Assembly: GCA_003545125.1 (NCBI GenBank)
Contig: DQCI01000231.1
Location: 32,422-37,532 of the forward strand
Direction of reading: 5' to 3'
Source of the DNA: Paracoccaceae bacterium
Lineage (GTDB): Bacteria; Pseudomonadota; Alphaproteobacteria; Rhodobacterales; Rhodobacteraceae
Length of the DNA stretch: 5,111 bases
Made by a program: the position numbers and the translations under genes. Of this stretch, positions 1-5,111 are shown piece by piece (position 1 is the first letter of the stretch; each line of letters opens with the position of its first letter). The notes below the pieces were generated by a model. The model searched no databases. It was not told where the DNA came from and saw only the letters and a list, made by a program, of their open reading frames with translations.

Positions 1-2
1 CA

Positions 3-200
3 CGGGCCATTGGCCGGACCTCCCATAGCTCGGCAAAGGCCGGTGCCGAGCGCGTCTTGCAGGCATCCGGTGTCCCGCCGATCGCCGACGTGAAAGGGGT
101 CGCAGCCGCGACGGACCCCGGCCCGGGGAACGCTAGTTCGGGAGCGGCCCGCAGCGGCGCGCCGCGCGTCCGAAATGAGCGAGACGGGACGACAGGATGA
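3..200 (+). CDS. 3' end of an unidentified upstream gene (partial)
   Basis: This frame is open from the left edge of the window to a TGA at 198-200 and encodes 65 residues, with no start visible. Nearly all codons end in G or C, as in the operon genes downstream. The other two + frames over the same stretch have early stops, at 26-28 and at the TGA of the GTGA around 90. The tail is rich in Ala, Gly, Ser and Arg (for example VLQASGVPPIADVKGVAAAT), with no recognisable domain, so it looks like a low-complexity C-terminus. Its stop overlaps an ATG at 197 in the arrangement ATGA, typical of translationally coupled genes. I do not recognise the family. A chance open frame in GC-rich DNA is the alternative. 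Confidence 0.4.
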   Translation, partial: RAIGRTSHSSAKAGAERVLQASGVPPIADVKGVAAATDPGPGNASSGAARSGAPRVRNERDGTTG

Positions 201-707
201 AATCGGGTATTGCAGCGCAGATCGCCATCGGCGGTGTCTGCATCGCTCCCGCCGCGTCGCAGGACATCAGCTTTCGAGCGATCCAACGACGACCATCCGG
301 CCAGCCCTGATCGACAGCGGCCAGCGATCGGACACCGGCGCGGCCGGCGAGATCGTGTCGGAGGAAGGGACTGCCGGCATCCTCCCGGAGGAGGCGGACG
401 ACCAGACCGGACCGCATGCGCCCGATCTCTGCGACGCTTGCGCCTTGGTCGGGCCGGACGATCTGAGCCGGGCCGACCCTTCAACGCTCCGCGTGCAAAA
501 AATCGCGACCGGTTCAGCCAAGGGCCGTTGCGCGGTGCTGTTTCGCAACCGCCATGCGTCCCGCCGGGGCGATCAGCCTGGCCTTGCAGCCGGGCCACGC
601 CGGCACGGTGTACAGGCGGGCGCGACCGCAGGGCGAGAACGGGCTTCGGTCGCCTGGGGATTGTCCCGCCGGTCCACGTCTTTGCGGCAAACGACCTGCC
701 GGCTTAG
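197..707 (+). pseudogene. Decayed, frameshifted gene of unknown family, probably once exported
   Basis: The ATG at 197 overlaps the upstream stop (ATGA) and opens a signal-peptide-like start (MKSGIAAQIAIGGVCIAPAA, then SQD), but this frame meets TGA at 308-310. From about 270 to 540 the coding signal moves to another frame. By hand count over codons 301-420 of that frame, G/C is 31/40, 22/40 and 34/40 at positions 1, 2 and 3, a normal coding pattern. From about 542 it moves again (FATAMRPAGAISLALQPGHA). From about 645 it moves to a third frame, ending GRLGIVPPVHVFAANDLPA and a TAG at 705-707. Spliced, these give roughly 170 residues with a CDAC motif in the middle. At least three frameshifts would be needed, so I infer a pseudogene. 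I recognise no family. Sequencing errors or chance open frames are alternatives. Confidence 0.35.
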
Positions 708-781
708 GTCTCTATCGCCCCAGTCGGGACGGCGAAAGCCGGTCTCTTCTCCATTTCCCCGCCACGCGAGAGCGTTACGCA

Positions 782-811
782 TTGACTTGCCTGCGGCAAC
801 GGCGTCATGTT
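782..811 (+). promoter_or_regulatory. Weak candidate sigma70-type promoter for the operon
   Basis: TTGACT at 782-787 matches five of six bases of the -35 consensus. With an 18-base spacer the best nearby -10 is CATGTT (806-811), only three of six. It would leave a leader of roughly 140 bases before the potD-like start. The -35 is good and the -10 is poor, so this is only a candidate. Confidence 0.2.
787..799. promoter_or_regulatory. Short inverted repeat TTGCC-N3-GGCAA, possible operator
   Basis: The arms TTGCC (787-791) and GGCAA (795-799) are perfect inverted repeats around a 3-base centre. The element sits just after the candidate -35 box, where a repressor site would be expected. A 5-bp arm is short enough to arise by chance, and no regulator gene is in the window to pair with it. 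Confidence 0.2.
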
Positions 812-946
812 TTGACCGAGAGGGAAAAAACGCTGTGGCGTTGGTTCGCGCCGCCCCCCGAATACCGCGGTGACCGGACAAAGTCGCCCCACTGTTACGT
901 TGCTTCGCCAAGCTGCGGGCGCGGAGAAAACCAAGTCTATCCAATT

Positions 947-953
947 GGGAGAG
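947..953 (+). promoter_or_regulatory. Ribosome-binding site of the potD-like gene
   Basis: GGGAGAG lies 6 bases before the ATG at 960. It decides the start: the frame is open back to an ATG at 870, but only the 960 start has a good Shine-Dalgarno and puts a signal peptide at the N-terminus. Confidence 0.8.
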
Positions 954-959
954 AAAACC

Positions 960-2039
960 ATGACAACCAAGAAAACCCGGGCCGCCCTGTTCCTGTCGGC
1001 TGCCAGCTTCGCCGCACTCGGCCTCGCCGGCGCCGCCAGCGCCGACACCCTGCGGCTCTTGACCTGGGGCGGCTACGCCCCCGAGGATGTGGTGGCGATG
1101 TTCGAGGAAGAAACCGGCCACAGCGTCGAAGTGACCCTGTCGAACAACGAGGAAATGATCGCCAAGCTGCGCGCCACCGCCGGCGGCGGCTTCGACCTCG
1201 CCCAGCCGAGCCAGGACCGGATCGCCGGCCCGCAGGAAGAATTCGGCATCTACAAGCCGATGGACCTCTCGATGCTCGACGAAAGCCAGTTCATCGCCTC
1301 GATGCTGGAAGCCACCAAGGCCAACACCACCGTCGGCGGCGACATCTACGGCGTGCCGCACGTCTGGGGCACCTCGGCGCTGGTGGTCAACACCGCCGCA
1401 GCCCCGATGGTGAAGGACTACACCGATCTCTGCAGCCCGGACGTGGCCGGCAAGGTCACCTACCGTCTGAAGCGGCCGACGCTGATCGGATTCGCCTACG
1501 CGATGGGGCTGGACCCGTTCGCGGCCTACGGCGACGAGGCGGCCTATCAGGAGATCCTCGACGCGGTCGAAGCCAAGTTGATCGAATGCAAGGCTGGCGT
1601 GAAAACCTACTGGTCGGGCGGCGACGAGCTTCTCAACCTGATGCGCTCGGGTGAAACCGTGGCCTCGATGGCCTGGGACACCGGCGGCTGGAAGCTCAAC
1701 GCCGAAAACGCCGACATCACCACCGTCGCCCCGGCCGCGGGCGCGCTGGGCTGGATCGACACCTTCGTGCTGCCGGCCAAGGGCCAGGCCGACCAGGCCG
1801 CCTATGACTGGATCAACTTCGTGATGAAGCCCGAAGTGGCAGCGATGATCACCGACGCTGTCGGTAACTTCACCGCCTCCGCCGGTGCGGACGAGCTGGT
1901 CAACGACGAGCTGAAGGCGCGGTTCCAGAACACGTTCCCGCCGGAAGCCGTCGACAACATCAAGTGGTACCCGCCGGTACCCGCCGGTCTCGAAGTGCTC
2001 GAAGGCGCCACGCTCGACCGCGTGCAAGCCGCCGGTTGA
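960..2039 (+). CDS. potD: Polyamine-type ABC transporter periplasmic substrate-binding protein (PotD-like)
   Basis: This 359-residue protein captures the substrate in the periplasm and hands it to the PotB/PotC-like channel. Residues 1-28 form a Sec signal peptide: a KK(T)R n-region, a hydrophobic Ala/Leu core and a cleavage site at ASA|DT. The mature protein starts with LRLLTWGGYAPEDVV (from residue 31), the typical opening of the PotD/PotF family, and its length fits the family (E. coli PotD is 348). By eye, W36 and Y39 match E. coli PotD W34 and Y37, W239 of AWDTGGW matches W229, and W265/D267 of GWIDTF match W255/D257. These are aromatic and acidic ligand contacts known from the PotD structure. 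The later segment DWINFVMKPEVAAMITDAVG is also typical of the family. The gene leads the operon and is separated from the ATPase gene by a stable hairpin. The family is clear. The exact ligand (spermidine, putrescine or another amine) cannot be fixed from sequence. Confidence 0.9.
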   Translation: MTTKKTRAALFLSAASFAALGLAGAASADTLRLLTWGGYAPEDVVAMFEEETGHSVEVTLSNNEEMIAKLRATAGGGFDLAQPSQDRIAGPQEEFGIYKPMDLSMLDESQFIASMLEATKANTTVGGDIYGVPHVWGTSALVVNTAAAPMVKDYTDLCSPDVAGKVTYRLKRPTLIGFAYAMGLDPFAAYGDEAAYQEILDAVEAKLIECKAGVKTYWSGGDELLNLMRSGETVASMAWDTGGWKLNAENADITTVAPAAGALGWIDTFVLPAKGQADQAAYDWINFVMKPEVAAMITDAVGNFTASAGADELVNDELKARFQNTFPPEAVDNIKWYPPVPAGLEVLEGATLDRVQAAG

Positions 2040-2058
2040 GCTGACCGACACGACAACC

Positions 2059-2089
2059 GCGGCATCCGCGCCCCGCGCGCGGGTGCCGC
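2059..2089 (+). promoter_or_regulatory. Strong intergenic hairpin between the binding-protein and ATPase genes
   Basis: The 13-base arm GCGGCATCCGCGC (2059-2071) pairs with GCGCGGGTGCCGC (2077-2089) around a 5-base loop, with one G-U wobble and no other mismatch. It starts 20 bases after the potD-like stop. No U-tract follows, so it does not look like a full intrinsic terminator. It is better read as an mRNA-stabilising or attenuating stem that keeps binding-protein mRNA in excess over transporter mRNA, as is known for other ABC operons. The function is inferred; the pairing is directly visible. Confidence 0.7.
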
Positions 2090-2100
2090 ACTCCGATCCG

Positions 2101-2154
2101 ACAGGACGATCCCAGCCCCCAGGACGATCCCAGCCCCCAGGACGATCCCAGCCC
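2101..2154. repeat. Tandem repeat, three 18-bp units, abutting the potA-like start
   Basis: The unit CCAGGACGATCCCAGCCC is present three times without interruption (2101-2118, 2119-2136, 2137-2154). The last two copies are identical and the first differs only at its first base (A for C). The array ends at the base before the ATG at 2155. Each copy carries AGGA, and the last AGGA (2139-2142) is the only Shine-Dalgarno-like stretch near that ATG, 12 bases away, which is long. Because 18 is a multiple of three, the array is also open in the ATPase frame. Confidence 0.9.
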
Positions 2155-3258
2155 ATGAGTACAGCCGACCTCGAATGCGTCGATCTCACCAAGCAGTTCG
2201 GCAATTTCACCGCCGTCGACGACGTGTCCTTCACCGTGCCCGCGGGCTCCTTCTTCTCGATCCTCGGGCCCTCGGGCTGCGGCAAGACCACGATCATGCG
2301 CATGATCGCGGGCTTTCTCGAGCCCACCTCCGGCGATATCCTGATCCGGGGCCGCTCGGTGCTCGACGTGGCTCCCAACAAGCGCCCGGTGAACATGGTG
2401 TTCCAGCACCTGGCCCTCTTCCCGATGATGAACATCGAGGGCAACATCGGCTACGGACTGCGCCGCCGCGGCCTCGCCAAGCCAGAGATCGCGCGCAAGG
2501 TCGACGAGGCGTTGGAGCGCATCGGCCTGCCGGGCATCGGCAAGCGCAAGGTCGATGAGCTTTCGGGCGGCCAGAAGCAACGCGTGGCGATTGCCCGCTG
2601 CATGGTGATGGAGCCCGAAGTGCTCCTGCTCGACGAACCGCTTGGCGCGCTCGATCTCAAGCTGCGCGAGCACATGAAAATCGAACTCAAGACCCTGCAG
2701 GCGGCCTTCGACACCACCTTCATCTACATCACCCACGACCAGTCCGAGGCGCTGGTGATGTCCGACCAGATCGCGGTGATGAACGAAGGCCGGTTCGAAC
2801 AGGTCGGCACCGGGCGCGAGCTCTACTACCGCCCCGAGACCGCCTTTGTCGCGGGATTTGTCGGCGAGGCGAACCGCTGGCGGGGCAGGGTGACCCGCGC
2901 CGAGGCGGGCGAGCTGCAACTTGCCACCGAAGCCGGCCTCACCTTCGCCGGCACCGACCACGGCCGCGGCCTCGCCGTCGGCGACCAGGCCGAGATCTTC
3001 GTGCGCCCCGAGGCGATCCGCATCGCGCATGCCGAGGGTGACGTGGCGCATCTGGAAAACCGGATGACCGGCCGGGTGACGTCGCTTCTGTTCAACGGTG
3101 CCGCCTCGCGCGCCATGCTGCGCCCCGAGACGGGCGGCGACGAGATCGAGGTGACCCTGCCGCAATCGGGCGAGTTTGCCGACCTCGGCCGCGACGACAC
3201 GGTGCACATCGGCTGGGAAGGCGCCCAGGCCAACGCCTTCAGCGCGGGGGGCAGCTGA
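2155..3258 (+). CDS. potA: Polyamine-type ABC transporter ATP-binding protein (PotA-like)
   Basis: This 367-residue cytoplasmic ATPase powers the importer. Its nucleotide-binding domain has Walker A GPSGCGKT (residues 38-45), the Q-loop glutamine Q84 in VFQHLALFP, signature LSGGQ (136-140), Walker B VLLLDEP (156-162, catalytic E161), the D-loop GALD and switch histidine H194 in ITHDQSEA, so it should be active. After about residue 235 comes a regulatory/TOBE-type domain, with the FVGEANRWRGRV linker and a C-terminal GWEGAQANAF typical of PotA and other MalK-like subunits (E. coli PotA is 378). I chose the ATG at 2155 because the protein then begins directly with STADLECVDLTKQF. An in-frame GTG at 2083 would add 24 residues, but it lies inside a hairpin stem, lacks a ribosome-binding site and would encode a repeat. 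Its TGA overlaps the next gene's ATG by one base. Confidence 0.93.
   Translation: MSTADLECVDLTKQFGNFTAVDDVSFTVPAGSFFSILGPSGCGKTTIMRMIAGFLEPTSGDILIRGRSVLDVAPNKRPVNMVFQHLALFPMMNIEGNIGYGLRRRGLAKPEIARKVDEALERIGLPGIGKRKVDELSGGQKQRVAIARCMVMEPEVLLLDEPLGALDLKLREHMKIELKTLQAAFDTTFIYITHDQSEALVMSDQIAVMNEGRFEQVGTGRELYYRPETAFVAGFVGEANRWRGRVTRAEAGELQLATEAGLTFAGTDHGRGLAVGDQAEIFVRPEAIRIAHAEGDVAHLENRMTGRVTSLLFNGAASRAMLRPETGGDEIEVTLPQSGEFADLGRDDTVHIGWEGAQANAFSAGGS
3246..3251 (+). promoter_or_regulatory. G-rich ribosome-binding site of the potB-like gene
   Basis: A run of six G bases lies 6 bases before the ATG at 3258, inside the last codons of the ATPase gene. With the TGATG stop-start overlap it points to translational coupling of the two genes. 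Confidence 0.5.
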
Positions 3259-4115
3259 TGCAAGCGGGGGCGAAGCTCGGGTTCATCCTGCTGATCTCGC
3301 CGCTGGTGCTCTGGCTCGGCCTCTTGATCGTGATCCCGCATGTCGACATGTTCCTGGTGTCGATCCGCGAGCGCATCGGGGTCGGGCAATACCAGACCAG
3401 TTTCGCAAACTACATGGCCTTCTTCGGTGAGCCTCTCTACATCATCACCTTCATCCGCACCGCGATGATGTCGATCCTCGCCACCGTGATCACCCTGCTG
3501 ATCGGCTTCCCGGTCGCCTTCTACATCGCCAAGATCGCCAAGGGCCGGCTGCAATCGGCCCTGTTTCTGCTCTGCCTGGTGCCGTTCTGGGTCTCCGAAC
3601 TGGTGCGCACCTTCGGCTGGATGATCCTCTTGCGCGAGACCGGGCTGATCTCGAAATTCCTGCAATGGAGCGGGCTGGCCGACCAGCCGGTCGAGATGCT
3701 CTACAACGATGTCGCGATAATGATCGGCCTCGTCTACACCTCGATGCTGTTCATGGTGGTGCCCCTCATCACCACGATGGAGAGCCTCGACGACAGCGTG
3801 ATCGAGGCCGGCTACGACCTCGGCGGCAACGGCGCTTCGGTCCTGCGCGAGATTATCATCCCGCACGCCATGCCGGGGATCGTCTCGGGCTCGATCGTGG
3901 TGTTCATGCTGTCCCTGGGCAACTACCTCACGCCCACCATGCTCGGCGGCAAGGACAGCTTGTGGTTCACCGAGCTGATCTATTCGCAGTTCATCGTGCG
4001 CTTCAACTGGGAGCTCGGCGCCGCCTTCGGCTTCATGCTCCTGTTCCTCTCGTCGGTGATTGTCTGGGGTACGCTCAAGCTCACCGGCCAGACCCTGAAA
4101 TCGACGATGGGTTAA
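3258..4115 (+). CDS. potB: Polyamine-type ABC transporter permease (PotB-like)
   Basis: This 285-residue inner-membrane protein forms half of the channel. Six membrane segments are visible at roughly residues 8-28, 66-91, 100-125, 152-172, 204-228 and 257-278. The segment VPFWVSELVRTFGWMILL (108-125) is characteristic of the PotB/PotH branch of permeases. The cytoplasmic EAA loop, which docks to the ATPase, is EAGYDLGGNGASVLREIIIP starting at E183, with the conserved glycine and the closing I-x-P. Length agrees with the family (E. coli PotB is 275). The start overlaps the ATPase stop by one base, and the next permease follows after 4 bases, so the three proteins are probably made in fixed ratio. 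It could equally be named PotH; the choice depends on the substrate. Confidence 0.92.
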   Translation: MQAGAKLGFILLISPLVLWLGLLIVIPHVDMFLVSIRERIGVGQYQTSFANYMAFFGEPLYIITFIRTAMMSILATVITLLIGFPVAFYIAKIAKGRLQSALFLLCLVPFWVSELVRTFGWMILLRETGLISKFLQWSGLADQPVEMLYNDVAIMIGLVYTSMLFMVVPLITTMESLDDSVIEAGYDLGGNGASVLREIIIPHAMPGIVSGSIVVFMLSLGNYLTPTMLGGKDSLWFTELIYSQFIVRFNWELGAAFGFMLLFLSSVIVWGTLKLTGQTLKSTMG

Positions 4116-4119
4116 CGCC

Positions 4120-4971
4120 ATGATCCCCTCGATCCACCAGCCCCGCCCGATCCGCATCGCCTACCGCGCTTATGTGGTGCTGTTCTTCCTCTACCTCGCG
4201 CTGCCGCTCGCGGTCGTCTCGGTCTTCGCCTTCAACGACAGCCAGTTCCCGTCGCTGCCCTGGGAGGGCTTCACCTGGGCGTGGTTCTTCGGTTCTGAGC
4301 GGCCGATGATCGGCGTCTTCCACGAACGCCCGATCCTGCGCGCGCTCGGCAACTCGGGCTTCATCGCCGTCTTCGTCTCGCTCCTCAGCGTTGTCGTCGG
4401 CACCACCAACGCCTTCCTGTTCAACCGCTACGACTTTCGCCTCAAGGGCCTGTTCTACGTGCTGATGCTGCTGCCGCTGGTGATCCCCGGCATCGTCCTC
4501 GGCATCTCGATCCTGGTCTTCTCCTCGACCGTCGCCAACGCCGTCTGGGACAGCGCCAACGTCGAGATCGAAGCGCTGCGCCCCGGCATCACGCTGGTGA
4601 TCCTCGGCCAGTTCTCCTTCATCACCACCATCGTCACCCTGGTGATCGCGGCGCGATTGCAGAAGTTCGACCGCACCCTCGAAGAAGCCGCCCTCAACCT
4701 CGGCGCCGACAGGCTCACCGCCGTACGCACGGTCACGATCCCCTACCTCGCCCCCGCGCTGATCGGCGGCTTCGTCGTGGCCTTTCTGATGAGCTTCGAG
4801 AACTTCAACACCACGCTGATGCTGGTGGGCTCCGACGCGCCGCTGACCATCGCGATGTTCGACCGGCTCAAGGAGGGCTCGACGCCGCTCCTCAACGCGG
4901 TCTCGCTCCTGCTCATGATCGGCTCCTCGCTGCTCGCGCTGGTGATGATCCTGTTCCAACGCAAAAGCTGA
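4120..4971 (+). CDS. potC: Polyamine-type ABC transporter permease (PotC-like)
   Basis: This 283-residue inner-membrane protein is the second channel half. The first membrane segment (about 17-38) ends in PLAVVSVFAFNDS, then WEGFTWAWF, an arrangement typical of the PotC/PotI branch. Further hydrophobic segments lie at about 76-94, 110-135, 160-178, 210-232 and 257-279. The EAA loop is LEEAALNLGADRLTAVRTVT (from L187), followed by IPYLAPAL, with the full E-A-A and G195 in place. Compared with E. coli PotC (264) it has a slightly longer N-terminus and a longer first periplasmic stretch (about 40-75). The ATG at 4120 is 4 bases after the previous stop; only a weak GATGGG is upstream, so coupling to the preceding gene is likely. 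It is the last gene of the operon, and PotI-like is the alternative name. Confidence 0.92.
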   Translation: MIPSIHQPRPIRIAYRAYVVLFFLYLALPLAVVSVFAFNDSQFPSLPWEGFTWAWFFGSERPMIGVFHERPILRALGNSGFIAVFVSLLSVVVGTTNAFLFNRYDFRLKGLFYVLMLLPLVIPGIVLGISILVFSSTVANAVWDSANVEIEALRPGITLVILGQFSFITTIVTLVIAARLQKFDRTLEEAALNLGADRLTAVRTVTIPYLAPALIGGFVVAFLMSFENFNTTLMLVGSDAPLTIAMFDRLKEGSTPLLNAVSLLLMIGSSLLALVMILFQRKS

Positions 4972-4989
4972 CAGCCCGGGCCGCCGCCT

Positions 4990-5020
4990 CCCGGCAGCGC
5001 GTGTTCAGCGGCGCTCCGGG
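4990..5020. terminator. Imperfect hairpin between convergent genes, possible bidirectional terminator
   Basis: CCCGG (4990-4994) pairs with CCGGG (5016-5020) and AGCGC (4996-5000) with GCGCT (5011-5015), giving ten base pairs with one bulged C at 4995 and a 10-base loop. It lies 18 bases after the potC-like stop and 33 bases beyond the stop of the convergent gene. There is no T-run on either side, so termination there is inferred from position and may rely on Rho. Confidence 0.35.
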
Positions 5021-5053
5021 TGGCTCAACGTCCCCAATGCCCGGCAACGACGC

Positions 5054-5111
5054 TCACCCCAGCAGGGTGATCTCGGGCGCGGTCCCTTTGAGGATCCGGC
5101 AGATATCGCCC
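5054..5111 (-). CDS. 3' end of a convergent gene of unknown function (partial)
   Basis: Read on the - strand from the right edge, the frame encodes GDICRILKGTAPEITLLG and stops at TGA (complement of 5054-5056). Sixteen or so of the 18 codons end in G or C, matching the coding bias of the operon, and the residues read like a normal folded C-terminus. Only 18 residues are in the window, so I cannot name the family. The gene runs toward the operon and has its own promoter outside the window. Confidence 0.55.
   Translation of the reverse strand, partial: GDICRILKGTAPEITLLG

Larger units (their letters stand above)
708..959. other. Non-coding gap upstream of the transporter operon
   Basis: I see no convincing gene in these 252 bases. 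Frames that run through it have poor third-position bias and odd composition. It should contain the operon promoter. Visible elements are a TTGACT at 782-787, a small inverted repeat at 787-799, a second TTGACC at 812-817, runs of A (825-830) and C (853-858), and the ribosome-binding site at its right end. No strong -10 box stands out. Confidence 0.6.

Noticed and set aside
693..710. GACCT...AGGTC stem at the end of the decayed gene as a terminator
   Set aside because: Only five base pairs, no T-run after it, and the stop codon lies within the arm; too weak to call.
730..741. CGGC-GAAA-GCCG mini-hairpin with a GNRA loop
   Set aside because: A four-pair stem is expected by chance in DNA this rich in GC and nothing around it suggests a structured RNA.
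870..959. N-terminal extension of the binding protein from an ATG at 870
   Set aside because: It would bury the signal peptide behind 30 residues and has no ribosome-binding site, while the ATG at 960 has GGGAGAG at good distance.
1966..1988. 10-bp tandem duplication (GGTACCCGCC) near the end of the binding-protein gene
   Set aside because: It encodes the WYPPVPAG stretch, which reads as ordinary family sequence; the repeat follows from Pro/Val/Gly codon choice.
573..2447. Long - strand open frame (624 codons) opposite the binding-protein and ATPase genes
   Set aside because: It lies antisense to two clear family members, and its product is full of Arg, Gly, Val and His with no domain. Long antisense open frames are common in GC-rich coding DNA.
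1960..4157. Further long - strand frames (415 and 443 codons) opposite the ATPase and first permease
   Set aside because: Their products are dominated by His, Asp, Glu, Arg and Gly, the mirror of codons used in the sense genes, with no recognisable motif.
4081..4959. 292-codon - strand frame opposite the second permease
   Set aside because: Very charged, low-complexity product (many Glu, Asp, Arg, His) created by the reverse complement of hydrophobic permease codons; the + strand protein is an obvious permease.

Overview
The window holds a complete four-gene ABC importer operon of the spermidine/putrescine (Pot) type, all on the + strand, in the order substrate-binding protein (potD-like, 960-2039), ATPase (potA-like, 2155-3258), permease (potB-like, 3258-4115) and permease (potC-like, 4120-4971). 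The high GC content, strong G/C bias at third codon positions and protein style suggest a high-GC alphaproteobacterium, most likely of the Rhodobacterales. That placement is inference from composition and general resemblance, not from a search.

Region by region: bases 3-200 look like the 3' end of an upstream + strand gene, whose stop overlaps (ATGA) the start of a short reading frame with a signal-peptide-like N-terminus. From 197 to about 707 the coding signal hops between three frames, which I read as a decayed, frameshifted gene of unknown family. Bases 708-959 hold no gene and should carry the operon promoter; only weak candidates are visible. The gap between the binding-protein gene and the ATPase gene (2040-2154) is unusual. 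It contains a 13-bp GC-rich hairpin and then three tandem copies of an 18-bp unit that run right up to the ATPase start codon. After the operon there is an imperfect hairpin (4990-5020) and the last 18 codons of a convergent gene on the - strand (5054-5111).

How the genes work together: the secreted binding protein captures a polyamine-like ligand in the periplasm and delivers it to a heterodimeric membrane channel (PotB/PotC-like). Two copies of the ATPase drive transport through the EAA loops of the permeases. The three membrane-complex genes are packed tightly (1-nt overlap, then a 4-nt gap), as expected for equal synthesis. The binding-protein gene is separated from them by the hairpin, a layout often used to make more binding protein than transporter. 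I found no evidence of a novel defence or mobile system here. The items most worth a second look are the potD-potA intergenic structure and the decayed gene upstream.
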